A stretch of DNA of 64,000 bases from Hyposmocoma kahamanoa (GCF_003589595.1 NW_020653993.1:1871761-1935760); one strand, 5' to 3'. Positions 1-11,358 are shown, numbered from the stretch's first letter. Notes: a model not told the origin generated them from the sequence alone. Numbers and translations are program-made.

Positions 1-161
1 CTTTCCGCCAGCTCAGCTGCGGAGCCAGCCCTCTTGCTGATGTGCTGGAGATGGGAAGGGGCAAGTATGTTGGCACATGTGGCGTCCCACACCAGTGCCA
101 GGCCCATACTCCAAGGAATGAGAGTCATTCCGTGCGGGCGTTTACCATCTGTTCGCGACAT
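1..161 (-). mobile_element. LINE reading-frame C-terminal fragment, runs off left edge
   Basis: The minus strand is open from an ATG at 161 to base 1 (about 53 codons) and reads MSRTDGKRPHGMTLIPW, then LALVWDATCANILAPSHL and an alanine/glutamate-rich end. The pattern DGxRPxGxTLIPW...LVWDxTCxxxLAPSH is the familiar end of many arthropod non-LTR retrotransposon proteins, after the reverse-transcriptase domain. There is no stop in the visible part, so the frame continues left of the window. No function is expected for the host. The identification rests on remembered family patterns, not on a search. Confidence 0.6.
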
Positions 162-1806
162 GAATAGCTATTTTTGTAACTAATTTGTATTATACTGAGA
201 AGCTGCTATTTAACAAAGCTACTCTAATTTGTAGTCATTACAAACAAATCAACTAGATGGCGCTTATTGCACAGATTTATGGAGGTATGGAGTACCGGCT
301 ATTTTTTTATTTTGTTTAGGATTAGCGCTATCTATAATCATATTAGGGAGCGTTAATTTATAAATTATAGTCCTTTTCAATAGGGATGAGTTCTGTAATA
401 CTTCTAATTTTTACGTTCCACGCATACTATCTATAAATATTCTGTCAACCAGGTTACAAAAATAAATAGTAAATTTGTTTTATTATACCTAAATCAAACA
501 ATATTTGTTGTACATTTAATTTTAAGTAAAAATATTAAGTGAAATAGAAAGTAATATAATAAATATTTATTTACTTTATTTAGACACTGTTAGTTTTTAG
601 TTTTTATTAGACATTGTTAGCTTTTAGTCAGTGCATGTTGTGTTTACCTTTAAGTGTTTGTGGCAATTAGATTATAAAATAATATATGTATATCGAATAT
701 AAGTAATATTGTACACAACGTTGGTGAACCTAATAAATAAAATAAAAAAATATAGAAATAAATTACTCCAACTGCTTGATGATAAAACGGATTATTTATC
801 CAAAGAGATTTACACCATAGAATCGATAAATCGAATCGGCTTTTGTATAACTCGCGTCAATACGAGGCCTTTACATACCTTGTTAGCGGGTATTATTTTG
901 TTTTTAGCTTTGTGTGATCTTTTTGGAGTAATTGTTCAAATTCCGTTTCGTTGCTGTTGATTTTATGCTTCATTGGTGATTTTTTGTTTGATTGTGTAGT
1001 TTTTAGGGATAGACACAACATAAATTACTTAATGTGTAAAAGGAAATATTTATCCATGGATATTTACACCATTACTTTGTTCATTAGTTGTTCTTAAATT
1101 ATTTTCTGTAAATCGATTCCCTCTTCGTTACAAATTATCTGGATAAGATATTTAAATCGATTTTTTTTTCATGCAATTTTACATCACTACATCTCTAGAA
1201 ACTCCAAATGTCAAACGTCACCAGAATCATCCATATTGAATGGACTATAGTTTATACTACACAAAGCATTCTATCATGCCATCAGGCTCATGGTCAATAT
1301 TTGAATAATATTAAAAGGAAAATAAACTGACTTCTTATATTTCATATTCACGGCCATTTATAAGCGTAATACTTCGAGGCCATGATCAGCGCCATCTAAT
1401 CGTAAGACGGAATTTTGACATTTTTCAGAGTAACGATCTCTAGTGTGGAGATTAGCCAGTTCTCTGAAGTTATTGGTCCATTGTTATGACAAGGAAAAGA
1501 AATAGTGTAAAAAAGGAAATAACAAAAATATGATCTAGCTATTACACGCCATTGGTTGACAAGATCAAATAAGCTGTGGATGGATTATTACCCGCCGATG
1601 CCTGCATGCAAAGAAACCCTTAAGGTTTTGCTGCTAGTATTTAATTTATGACAATTTACATTAAACCTGGAATAGAGGCGTTGGTATCAATTTTTTATAT
1701 CAATTCATTCTTTGCATATTCAAAAACCTGATTTCGCTTTTGATTTCAATCATGATTCCTAGACGAGGGCGATAATGGATCAAATTTATTCATTATCTTC
1801 CTTTAA
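162..1806. other. AT-rich spacer, nothing recognised
   Basis: Strongly AT-rich sequence with no convincing exon, tRNA or inverted-repeat element. The short open frame at 709-960 has no recognisable motif and no coding-like composition, so it is not called. Confidence 0.5.
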
Positions 1807-2029
1807 GAACGGTTACACACGGCGAGTTTTAGCAGCGATGCAAACGCGATGCAAACACGATGCAGTCGCTAATCGTCTACCTTTAAACACGCGCGCTATT
1901 TTAAGCAGCGATGCAAACGCGCGACTGTATCGATACAAACGCATCGCCTATATCGCAAGTGTAGCGATGCAATCGAGAATCACGAATGTGCGTTTACATC
2001 GCTGCTAAAAGTAGCCGGTGTAACCACTC
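1807..2029. mobile_element. Foldback MITE flanked by TAA (PIF/Harbinger-like)
   Basis: The ends form a terminal inverted repeat of about 40 bases: the left begins GAACGGTTACAC and continues TTTTAGCAGCGATGCAAACG; the right, read on the minus strand, begins GAGTGGTTACAC and continues TTTTAGCAGCGATGTAAACG. TAA lies directly outside both ends (1804-1806 and 2030-2032), which is the target duplication of PIF/Harbinger-type elements. The interior repeats the GCGATGCAAACGC word several times. The element is 223 bp and encodes nothing; the open frame across it is accidental. Confidence 0.75.
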
Positions 2030-2032
2030 TAA

Positions 2033-2454
2033 AGCGGGATTTTCGCATAAGGAATACAAATAACAAAAAGGCTTCTTGTACGTTAGCCCATTGTACCAGA
2101 ACTAGACCTGTATTAAGTAGATGCAGTTGGGTCTCAACGGTACGGTGCCCAAAATGCTCTAACAGCGTTCTCCTTTTGTGTGGCTATGCCAATGCGTTAA
2201 GTAATGCAGTAGCCAGACTTTTAGTCTACCAAAAGACACACATTTTTTGGATACATTTTTATGTAAAGAAACAACACTGGTATTGGATATACGGTTTCTA
2301 CTCGGAAAGCTGATAAGCAATCAGAACCGAGGTGCTGGTACAGTTGATGCCATAAGATACCAGACCCCCTAATAGACCATCTGGTTTTGGGTAGATAAGT
2401 GTGAAGAAAAGTATTAAATAAATTTAAACTTTAACCTGTGACCCGCAAAATTCA
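2033..2454. other. Spacer with one half of a distant inverted word
   Basis: No gene is seen. Bases 2350-2372 hold ATAAGATACCAGACCCCCT, whose inverted, slightly diverged partner lies at about 2943-2968. Confidence 0.35.
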
Positions 2455-2700
2455 TATGGCATTGTATTCTTATTAAATAAATATTAGACAATATCACATA
2501 TGTTGCCCTGATCCCAAAGAGTAGCTAAAGCACTTATGCTAGGGAACTCGGGAACAACAACGGTACCACAAACACCCAGACTCGAGACAATATACAAAAG
2601 TTAGTTTTTTACACTGACCCGGCCGGGGATCAAACCTGGTACCTCAGGGATGGCGACACCATGAAAACCGGTATGCAAGCCAATCGGCAACAGAGGCCAT
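2455..2700 (-). mobile_element. tRNA-derived SINE
   Basis: On the minus strand the 5' end (2700 downward) looks like a tRNA head. A B-box-like GGTTTGATCCC is at about 2625-2638, with a weaker A-box-like TTGCCGATTGG upstream of it. A unique body and an AT-rich tail (AATATTTATTTAATAAG) follow. The arrangement is that of lepidopteran tRNA-type SINEs and not of a functional tRNA, because no cloverleaf with a proper acceptor stem can be drawn. Confidence 0.55.
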
Positions 2701-3109
2701 CAATTAGTGAATGACGTTAAGAAACTTTTTAAAGCGAGTCACTGGAGGAGAACAGGGAAAAACTGTTTTGCTAGATTAAATAGTACAGGCATTTACTATT
2801 AACTAATGGTCTCACACCTAAAATGTAGACTCGGTTTCAATTGAAATGCTTCGCCTTGAGCCAGTCTGATGTTTAACTAAGTGAAATACAGAATACAAAT
2901 TTCAACTATAAATGCATAAGAAGGCTCTCAGAACCAAAAAGCTAGGGGGGTCAGGTATCTTATATCCGGGATCAGGGCATCGATTGTACTTTTTTACCTT
3001 TAAGAAGAAATTACTTCCTGAGAGAATTTAAATTCTTCAATATTGTAACGGACGAAAATTTTCTCAGCTTAATCTGTATCTACAGCGAAATAACATTTAC
3101 ATTACTCAC
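2701..3109. other. Spacer / probable intron sequence
   Basis: No gene or complete repeat is recognised. If the exon at 3110-3283 is real, this stretch is the start of its downstream intron on the minus strand. Confidence 0.35.
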
Positions 3110-3283
3110 ATGATTCCTCAAGCAGTACCTCCTGCTGGCTGTCCACGCATTGGAGCAGGAACCCGAGCAACACGCCGCAAAATACGTGCGAGCGACACAA
3201 CATCATCGTCATGATCATCGCGCTGAGTATAACTATCACTGTCACACGCACTTCACATCACTTGCACATCACTGGCACTAGTT
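3110..3283 (-). CDS. First coding exon with signal peptide; possible Eph-type receptor
   Basis: On the minus strand a polypyrimidine acceptor (TTCTCTTGTTTCAG, ending at 3284) opens an exon with 65 bases of leader. An ATG at 3218 follows, then 36 codons and one extra base before a strong donor GTGAGT starting at 3109, so the coding part is 3110-3218 with a phase-1 exit. The peptide starts MIMTMMLCRS, has a hydrophobic stretch (VFCGVLLGFLL), then QCVDSQQEVLLEES. This is a signal peptide with likely cleavage near VDS-QQ. EVLL near the mature N-terminus recalls the start of the ligand-binding domain of Eph receptor tyrosine kinases (EVxLLDT), but seven residues cannot prove that. An in-frame TGA lies upstream of the ATG. 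Later exons would be left of the window. I am fairly sure of the exon and unsure of the identity. Confidence 0.6.
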
Positions 3284-3524
3284 CTGAAACAAGAGAATTT
3301 TGATTATGAGAATTGTATATCATCTTTTAAAGCACTATACTACTTTTAAGTACATCTTACACGAAATCGTGTTTCCGTTGCTGAGATAATTAATACTTTA
3401 TCTGGGCAGTCATATGGTTCAATATTACATCAACAAATAATCAAGAAGAAGCGGCGCTAGGAGAGAATGAAATTTTGCCACACAAATTTCAATCCTTGTC
3501 ACGTGTTGCCTCGCCGGTGGAAAA

Positions 3525-3693
3525 ACGCCTTAAAGTGCTGGTGACAGGCACACGGGACTTTACAACGTAGTGGCAGTGCCCTTCAGATCTTTGAGATTTA
3601 ACGCTCTGATCGCCACTGCAACCGCGAACAGGCTTGTCGCTGAGCAACAAGGCGCACGAATTCTTTGTTCAGTCACTTGGTATCGTAAAAAGA
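3525..3693 (-). repeat. Dispersed repeat family A, partial copy
   Basis: This is the inverted partial copy nearest the left edge. Recognisable pieces are GGTGACAGGCACACGGGACTT, GTGGCAGTGCCCTTCAGATC, and the end GGCGCACGAATTCTTTGTTC with GTCACTTGGTATCGTAAAAA. The family consensus, read forward, is ATAATACCAAGTGACGGGACGAACAAGTCGTGCGCC..., ending CTGGACGAACTCTTTCACAAGGAGCTCTACTGCTAC, here given in shortened form. Class is unknown. Confidence 0.65.
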
Positions 3694-4465
3694 ATAACAG
3701 AAAAGTTTGACGCTATTTTTCGTTGAAACCAGAGCATAATACTGTTTCGAAAGACATATGCCACTGTACTATCGACATATTCTGTACAATGGTCCATTTA
3801 GTGGAAGATTATAGAGTAAACAACTGTGTGTGTATGCACACAGAATGAATAGATAACTAGTTGTTCGAGCAGCTGAGAATCTAGGGTTGAATTAACAATG
3901 TTATAGAAAGTATAAAGGCACGATATTTGCCAGCCATCTTCGAGATCGACCGTATTTATTTACAAAAGCTGCTAGAGCAGCTCAAGCCGAGCCACACTAT
4001 AAATGTATAGTCAAATAATTTATTCATTCATTTACATTGCAAACTTACAACTTAATAGTCAACACGCTTACATGACAGATAATTATAAATATATTTAATT
4101 AAGATATTCTAATTCTAATAGTTGCTAATTCCTCCGACCAGTCCAGTCCAAGGAATTGGCTTTGTTTTTTTGGTCTTTGTGTCAATGATAATAGCATACT
4201 GGTGGAGTATTTTCACAAAACAATACAGTAACAAAAACATCATGTCGTTTGATATTTTAATAACGAATTTAACAATAGCAGAAAAACAAATCAAATTTCA
4301 AACATCATCATAGCTAGATTCTTTAATGATTTGTTCACAGCACTGAAAATGACGCCGTCAGCACACCGTGTTACTGAGTCTGATTCACTGTACGACTTGA
4401 TTTAGATAACGAACTTTTGGAAATTGGCTTTGGTGTCTTATATCATTAAACTGGTACTCAAAGTT
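3694..4465. other. AT-rich spacer, nothing recognised
   Basis: No conserved coding pattern or repeat is identified. The short open frame at 4122-4313 encodes a hydrophobic peptide that resembles nothing I know and is not called. Confidence 0.4.
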
Positions 4466-4700
4466 TTTTTTATAAAAAATGAGTGCGCATTTGACCTCCA
4501 TCTCACATGATAGAAAGTGACGATGAGGTCACTCTCGCCTTGAAAAGGTCCACGTTATAGCGTTCGGGGAACGCTTCGTGCGAATACTGGGAATATCCAC
4601 AACATAGAGGTGGAACCCCAGCCCACGTCTAGTCCCCCGATGGAAAGGGGAAGGCGGAATCAAATATGCAATTCCACACACACAGTAGTTTGAGATCCGG
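4466..4700 (-). mobile_element. CR1/Jockey-like LINE 3' end
   Basis: The minus strand reads LIPPSPFHRGTRRGLGFHLY, then VVDIPSIRTKRSPNAI. This corresponds to the region after the reverse transcriptase where related elements read LIPPSPFYHRTTRR...YVVDIPPIRTKR. The 3' portion (CCTCATCGTCACTTTCTATC, then GAGATGGAGGTCAAATGCGC) is shared with the plus-strand remnant ending at about 60391 and with a short piece at 50375-50410. The frame is broken, so this is a dead, 5'-truncated copy. Confidence 0.7.
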
Positions 4701-5459
4701 TAATTGAAGCATTGGTAACAAGTGCGTTCGGTACCCAAAGCCCGTTTTGATGTTATTACGAAACATGTAAAAACTTGTGACAAAAACTCATTTCGATTTC
4801 CCTTTTAGAAGTGGCGCTTGTGGCATAGATTATAAATATGCGTTTGAATTTCGGACATGTTACCACCTGCAGTTTGTAAAAACTTATTTTAATGTAAAAA
4901 AATGTCTAAAACGAGCGAATTTACCCTCAACATGGAGCATCTAGGAGGCCAGTGAGACCTGCTGAAGGTGATACTGTCGATTCATTTAAATCCAGCGAAT
5001 TCAACGAATGTTTAAAAATACGTTTTTCAATGTAATTTTCAAATATGATTGATACACAATTTCTTGCCTTAAAAAGCAATAATAAAACGAGCGCCCCGTT
5101 AAATTACCGGGTTGGTGTAACAATGGCGGATAACACAAGGCAAAAAAATTCAAATGTTTCTAATGGTTTTAAAATAATAATAACACCTGAATCTTTTAGA
5201 TTAATCATAGGACAAATAAATAATAAAGTATGTAAGAGTCATATTATAAATATTAAAAAGATGTAAGACATTAAAACTTTATTTTGAATTTTCGTGATGT
5301 ACGCTCTTGTCACACCCAATGCTTCAATTGGTGTGATTGTCTTGCGCAATATTATAATATAAAAACAGAACGCAAACATCAAAGTTAGTATAAGTAAATC
5401 AAAGATTTTGTTTATACCTTAGGAGATCAAAGAAAAAGCTTTGCAGAAATAGTGCTGAG
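4701..5459. other. AT-rich spacer, nothing recognised
   Basis: No feature can be supported. The small open frame at 5045-5266 is AT-driven and matches no family I recognise. Confidence 0.4.
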
Positions 5460-5605
5460 GTTCAAGACAGAGCCTGGCTTTTAAGACGGAAGCCTACATT
5501 TTAGGTGGTGAGGTGTGGTCGCCCTCGCGTTCCGCAATCCGTGCGCTGATAATTATGAATAAAATAAGAACCAGCGGAAAAAATTTGAAACAGATCTGTT
5601 GTCAA
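5460..5605 (+). repeat. Dispersed repeat family H, copy 1
   Basis: Contains GGTGAGGTGTGGTCGCCCTC, TTCCGCAATCCGTGCGCTG and ATTATGAATAAAATAAGAAC. The same words recur at 45905-46120, where the unit is interrupted by a reverse-transcriptase fragment. Family unknown. Confidence 0.55.
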
Positions 5606-5899
5606 GAAGCGTCCGATGGTGACCGGACGGGGCAGCGAGCGGCGTGGCGTGTCGTTAAACAGCTGGGCGTTTTTAACATTTTGGAATAAATGTGAATTTA
5701 GTAAATATATGTGAATTTAATAGGGCTTCAGTTGAAAATCAAAATTTAGCACGTTCTCTGTAGTACTTAAAGAGAAATATATCCTTATAAAAATTATGAG
5801 CAAAGTTAGATATTTTTTTTGTTCTTAAATAATTCATTTTCGACTTTATTTTAGCCTGTTTTCAAGATTTTTTAAGACCGAGTAAAGCACACCCTATCG

Positions 5900-6060
5900 A
5901 GAAACAAATTCGCACATTCTTTTGACAATGTCCTTAGCGATATTGCATATTTCTTATAAGACTTCTTTATTTATTTATTTGATAGTAAATACCTAAACTA
6001 TTTGAACTACCAAAACAGTTTTTTCCCGCTTCCCCTCCGGTCACTCGCCTTAAAGATATG
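5900..6060 (+). repeat. Dispersed repeat family F, copy 1
   Basis: Shares CACATTCTTTTGACAATGTC, a YTAGYGATATTGCATATTTC region, AATACCTAAACTATT and CCCTCCGGTCACTCGCCTTA with 40565-40700. There the matching sequence is the right half of a Harbinger-like remnant, so this may be a fragment of the same element. Confidence 0.55.
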
Positions 6061-6130
6061 AGTGAGATATTATTAGTGTGGTGTAAAGAATCCGAGGCAC
6101 GCGGCTAAGGGTGAACTGTATTATCGCGCT

Positions 6131-6530
6131 TGTATTCACGCTATGATTGCCATGATGGTCGTTTTGACAGATTACAATAGTGAGGTCAAATCTCAATTCA
6201 TTATCGAAAGAAATATAATCAAATGCGAGTCGTATCTATAAGTTTTTAAAACGAAAATAAAAATGTTTACTTAATATGTCGTCAATTCAAAACTTTTGCT
6301 TTGTTTTGCATTGAGCTGTGACGCGAGTTTGCTGGAGGTCGTATCGTCGTACGATCGTATTAGATTTAATTTTTTTAAATTTCGAATTTCGATGTCGTAA
6401 AATTATACATTCTATAAAATTTTACTGCACGTCACTATCGACAACAATGTGCAGCAATTAGCTCTTTCAACGTAGTTATTTTATGAGTGGATAAACGTCA
6501 AAACGGCCATCGTAGGGTGCCGGTGCTATA
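6131..6530. mobile_element. 0.4-kb inverted-repeat element, family G copy 1
   Basis: The right end, read on the minus strand, is TATAGCACCGGCACCCTACG followed by ATGGCCGTTTTGAC. The left end carries CACGCTATGAT...GGTCGTTTTGAC with a 9-bp internal duplication. A second copy begins at 55721 with TACCGGCACGCTATGATGGC. The interior is shared (TAGTGAGGTCAAATCTCAAT; ATCGTATTAGATTTAATTTT). There is no coding capacity, so it is a non-autonomous DNA transposon of unknown superfamily. Confidence 0.6.
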
Positions 6531-7434
6531 ATTGCTTGTGCTATTATATCCCCAAAATGACACCAAAGTTCAGAAAAAGCTCCTTATTCCTTCAGGTAAT
6601 GCTAGTATGGAGGAACACATGATGGTACAAAGTTTTATTCGTTACACATTTATAGCACTTTTATTCATTATTATAGACGAAATGACGCTATCGTCACCAC
6701 TTCTATAAGTGGTAATAAGAAAATGAATTTATTTTAAGGAAAGAAGGTTTCCGCGACAATACTATACAGCATAATAATATCAAACGACATTTTGTAATGG
6801 TCCTAATAAAGGCTTCGTAGTCCAAACTCACAAACTACAAACATATAGTCAATAACGGGAAGCAAAATAACTGCCTCTGTTATCATTGACTCTCATAGTT
6901 TCATGATCGAGTTGTGTACTGCTACGTTGTTATCCCAATACCGACTGAGTATTGGATACTCGGTTACAAAATTCATGTCGTTTCTCACGTCCAATTTAAG
7001 AGCCCGAACACAATAGTTCTACTGTAACTAGTTAAGGATTGGGTACTCTGCAGAACGTCCTGGTTGCTACATCAGATCAACATTACTATATTATTGTTAT
7101 GTCATCGGATTTTCATAGTACACTAAATTTCAAGTCGATTGGGCAAGTGGTAGAAAAATAAATATTCATTTTATGAGTCAGATATCTCTGTACACTAACC
7201 GGGAAAAGAAATGATGATCTTTAAACAGCTGCTGAACAGTTGTTCATCAAACATTTGTTAATTAGACTTAAGTGAAAAAAAAAGAACCGCTTGGAATTTA
7301 GTCTATCCGTTTAGGAGTTACGCTGTCACAGACAGATACACAGATATAAAAATAAAGGCTTGAAATAACTCCTCTCTTGTCGCGTCGGGTGCTAAAAAGA
7401 ATCAACATTGGTGATAAGAACTTAGTTACTTAGT
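6531..7434. other. AT-rich spacer, nothing recognised
   Basis: No gene, tRNA-like sequence or inverted-repeat element is recognised here. Confidence 0.4.
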
Positions 7435-7757
7435 TACTGAGGAGCACGAAAGGAGACTTCCCACACGACACACGAGTTCGTCCAGGGAAGAACTGCCACC
7501 TTGCCACTTTCTGCTACCAAGAAGCAATGTGACCATTTCTGTGTTCCGGTTTTGAAGCGTAAGAGTGCTACTGAAATTACAGGCACTTATCGCTTGTCAC
7601 CTTATGTCTCAGGACGGCAGGTGCAATGGCAGTGACCCTCAGATCTTTGCGATTTGAGTCTCTGAATGGCACTGCAACTGTTATGGACAGGCGTGTGGCT
7701 CACCACCAGGCACACGACTTGCTCGTCCCGTCACTTGATATTTATATTAAAAAAACC
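7435..7757 (-). repeat. Dispersed repeat family A, nearly full copy
   Basis: A near complete inverted copy. It starts GAGTTCGTCCAGGGAAGAAC and runs through GTGTTCCGGTTTTGAAG, ACAGGCACTTATCGC, CCCTCAGATCTTTGCGATTT and GGACAGGCGTGTGGCTCACC. It ends CGACTTGCTCGTCCCGTCAC and TTGATATTTATATTAAAAAA. Short open frames in it are shadows of the repeat. Confidence 0.75.
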
Positions 7758-8404
7758 TACCACTGTACCACTTTACTTTCTGGTAAACCCTGGGACACGA
7801 TAGCGAGTACTTTACACCGAAAGCAAAACCTTTTACGATGGTAACCATTAAAATGCCACCCATACGATAAGAAAGAAGACTTCGATATGCAGGCATCAAG
7901 TTTTCATTTCCCGTTAATGCAAGCTATTCAAGTAGAGGCATACGCTAAATAAGCCTGGCAGATGTTACGAGTGAGATGTAATTGAGCAAGTAACCAACCA
8001 CGTTTCAGAAATAGGAACAACAGCAACCAATAAGAGTCGAGTATCATCGACAATGACCACCATATTTGGCCCCAATTGGGTCATTAGCTGGAGCATTTGG
8101 ACGACTATTGGATCCTAAATTGGCACTTGGAACCAATAGTGGTGTCAATTTATACTGTAACTTGAAGATAAGGCAGGTGGTCTTTTGTTATTAAAAATAT
8201 CTTTGTTATATAGGTTCTTGGAAGAAGAAGGATTATGAAAATAGCTGGAAGACTCCCTACCGCGTGAATAATATCATAGCTTCGGTTTGTATACGTAGGA
8301 AGAGACATGTTTAGTTCGCTACTAGATATGTATGTAGATCATAAAATTGTATGGAAAGACGACACGGCTCCAGAATCCACACAAATTTGATTCAAAGTGT
8401 ATTC
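7758..8404. other. Spacer, weak palindromic stretch only
   Basis: A diverged inverted pair around GACCACCATATTTGGCC (8052) and CCAATAGTGGTGTC (about 8138-8151) is the only structure seen. No gene is supported. Confidence 0.35.
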
Positions 8405-8566
8405 CATAGCATTTAAGTTTATTTGAAAAGAGCAACACCTCAGAGCTTCTTGCTCGTTCTTCTCAGGGAGGTCAGCGTAGTGAACGAGCAGTAGCTTAAA
8501 TGTGATGTTTTCAAGTGTAAATGTATTTTACCTATGGAATAAATGATCTTTGACTTTGACTTTGTA
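8405..8566 (+). mobile_element. LINE-like 3' end with AATAAA tail
   Basis: Plus-strand frame reads ELLARSSQGGQRSERAVA before a stop, then a short 3' UTR with AATAAA and a tandem GACTTTGACTTTG tail (8538-8566). The ELLARSS end plus a GACTT-type tail is common at the 3' ends of lepidopteran non-LTR elements. This is a heavily truncated remnant. The family assignment is from memory. Confidence 0.5.
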
Positions 8567-9534
8567 TGTTGGATTCGACCAGCGACGACGACGTGATTGG
8601 CGTGGTATATACAGGGTGTCTCACGGCTATGCCACACGGAGGATAAGTACCTTAAATACCGTGGATAGACAACTTTTTTGAAAGAAGACTTAATTCTGAT
8701 TTTAAAAACAATTCGAACTGCGTTCAAAGGTTTTTACATAATCAGTATAGTAAAAAAAAATTACTGGTTTTATTAAATTTGGCGGGTTCTATTTTCGGTT
8801 AATAGGCGATTCATGTCGAATAACCTCTGGTACGCTATTTATTAGGTACGGAATACGTTTCTTTAAGGTCCTATCTCCATAGTAGTTAGTGACTCTTGGA
8901 TTACAAATTTACCAAAGGCCATCGACCTTGTATTATAGTCGTTATCAATTGCACACAACAAAGAACCACGCTCTTCTGCACTATGGTTATTGGCAGCCAC
9001 AAGATATATACGTTCTAGACTAACCGGAAGAATTTTACAAATTTTGACAGTCAAAGTCATAGTAAGGTTTAATCCACAATTAAAATAAATTACACTTGAA
9101 AACGTAATTTTTTAAGCTACTCATCGTTCACTGTGCTGACTGCCTATAAAAGAACGAGCAAGAAACTCTAGGGGTACATTTTGTATCAAATTTGTGTGAA
9201 ATCTAGACCCATGTCCGTTTTCTATACGTCTTTATCTAACACTTAAGTCTTACATTTTGTAACATGACTTTTCAATGAAAATATTTTTAATGTAAATTTT
9301 GAACTTAGGAAAAATGTATACACTTCCCCATAAACTAATCGTTTACTTTTAATCGTTAAACGAAATCGTGGTACCGTGAGTTTGGACTTAGTTCTAAGGT
9401 AAATATTATGGATATCTTCTTTCAAAATGAAATTATGTATATTTTTAGTGTAGTCAGAATTATATTTGGCTCTTGCTTTTTGTTCACAAAAAGTTTTTAA
9501 AATTTTATTTTGCATGTTGTCTAGCCTGTTAATA
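8567..9534. other. Spacer, nothing firm
   Basis: ACAGGGTGTCTCACGGC at 8616 resembles a transposon end, but no partner is found nearby. The minus-strand open frames at 8863-9060 and 9243-9548 show no recognisable domain. Confidence 0.35.
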
Positions 9535-9585
9535 CACTTACCACACAACTTGTTCGTACCTTTACTTGATAATCACATAAAAAAG
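9535..9585 (-). repeat. Dispersed repeat family A, short end fragment
   Basis: ACAACTTGTTCGTACCTTTA and the ACTTGATAATCACATAAAAA terminus mark about 50 bases of the 5' end of family A. Confidence 0.45.
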
Positions 9586-11139
9586 ACGACCTCGGTGATC
9601 CAACGGATGGCAGTGTCGTCGCGGCCGGGAAGTCTTCTATTGTATGTGACGAGCATTTTTGTAAGTAGATTAGTCCGTAAGGTAGGGAAATGTGAAAGGA
9701 ATCGTCAGTCGTTACGATTCGACGGCCGGTCGCTGCGACAGTCCCAATTGATTGAATGGTTCCTTTATGCAAACGAAACGCACCCTGATTCCAATTACGA
9801 TTGAGGTCAGGAACTCAACATTAAGGTAGAGGCAAAAAACTTTAACTGATATTTCGCAACTGTTCTGTCTCTTTCGACCTCTGTGTGAATTGCAAACGTT
9901 AGAAAGGGAGAAAACACAAAGTGAAGAAACCTATTGAATGAATATCAGCTATTGAAGAATAGATTGCAATGTCACGATGGCGAAATGATGGTTGGATACT
10001 TTTATGGACGTTGACATCTGTCTGTCGCATGATGTGGGCTTGGTATAGACGTTTAGAAAATCTTTTATGATTTGTATCACTGGAGAAACGTAAGAAAGAT
10101 AAATATTATGATATTTAAATAAATCACGCAAAAACCATTCTAGGTCGCAATAAATCTATGTTCATATTAGGTTTATCTAAATAAGGATGGAGTCACGAAA
10201 TCAAATAACTCATATAATCTTGATTTTAATGGTAAGCAAGTTACATTTGAAGTCGTCATATCGATTAAACTCATCTACTCATTCGTAAAGCAGTTTCACC
10301 TGAGGAGAATGTGCAAGAAACTCTAGTTGCTGTTTGTAATTAAACATTTGTTTACTATTACATTACATGTAACGCTTTTGTTGCATGGATATCACGCTTT
10401 TTCCGGTCGGCTTCATGCGATTCTATGTCGGTAAGTGTGATGACTCCTTAAATTACTTTTTCTATTAATTATGTATGACACGTTTAGTAATTATCTGGTA
10501 ACATTGAGTTGGTAAGGTAGAACATTAAAGCAAGGGCCACGGGACGCGACGCTACTAACGAATTCGCTTATTTGCTACAAGCGTCAGCGGGGAAATTCAA
10601 TTACAAATATAATGTGATTTTATTTATTTATACAAAGCCACAAAGTAGTAGAGCTGCAACTTGCAGCGAAATACGCTACGAGTGAATTTTCATAAGCGTG
10701 ACGCGCGTTTTTTGCGGGCGACCAGAACAATTACATGAGAAAGTTCCATAGTGTGCACGAAACAGTCGCTCCGCGCGACAGCGTTTAAAACTTATTTTGT
10801 TTTTATTTGTTATTTGGTTACCATTAAAAGCAAATAGTTATTAATTTGCATTATTATTATTAATACATATTTAAAGTATATTCCATTAAAAGTATTGAAC
10901 AATAGTAACTAATTAATTCGTAAAAAGAAATCTAATTGACTTCCCGCGCCACCGAATACACTGTAATTGAATTACCAAAGTTCGTGGGTGTATTTTAACG
11001 CTTTAAAATTAACGCTTTCAGCTACTTAACGCTTCAAGTGTGGCGCTATGTTCGTGGCCGAGGCATAATAAGGTCGCTGGGTCATCTTTCACTGTACACG
11101 GTTAGCTGTTTTTATTCTCCCTTGGTTCACTTTTTTTTA
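9586..11139. other. Spacer, nothing recognised
   Basis: No confident feature. An ATG-opened 47-base frame ending in a donor-like GTAAGTG at about 10385-10431 and a moderately GC-rich patch at 10540-10790 were noted but cannot be assigned. Confidence 0.3.
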
Positions 11140-11358
11140 AGATGCCAAACGACGGGACGAACAAGTTATGATGCTGGAGGTAAGGGACACGCTTGGCCAT
11201 AACAGTTGCAATGTCATACAGAGCTTTCATTCGCAAAGATCTGAGAGGCACAGCCATTGCGACCGTAGCCCTGTGAAATAAGTTCACAAGTCCCACGTTC
11301 TGTATTTTCACCAGTGGCAGTACTTCCCTGGGCGAACTATTTCACTAAAAGCTCTACT
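11140..11358 (+). repeat. Dispersed repeat family A copy
   Basis: Forward copy with CGACGGGACGAACAAG, CATAACAGTTGCAATG, CGCAAAGATCTGAGAGGCAC, CACAAGTCCCACGTT and AGTACTTCCCTGGGCGAAC. An internal stretch is deleted. Confidence 0.7.

Noticed and set aside
5900..6060. Conserved regulatory block (T-rich, CCTCCGGTCACTCGCC)
   Set aside because: The same sequence recurs at 40565-40700, so it is repeat-derived.
8052..8151. Inverted repeat around ACCACCATATTTGG
   Set aside because: The arms are too diverged and gapped to call a foldback element.
8616..8640. ACAGGGTGTCTCACGG as a transposon end
   Set aside because: Resembles Tc1/mariner-type ends, but no inverted partner was found within a few kilobases.
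10385..10431. Possible small exon MDITLFPVGFMRFYV followed by GTAAGTG
   Set aside because: Too short, no acceptor and no recognisable protein; one donor match is expected by chance.
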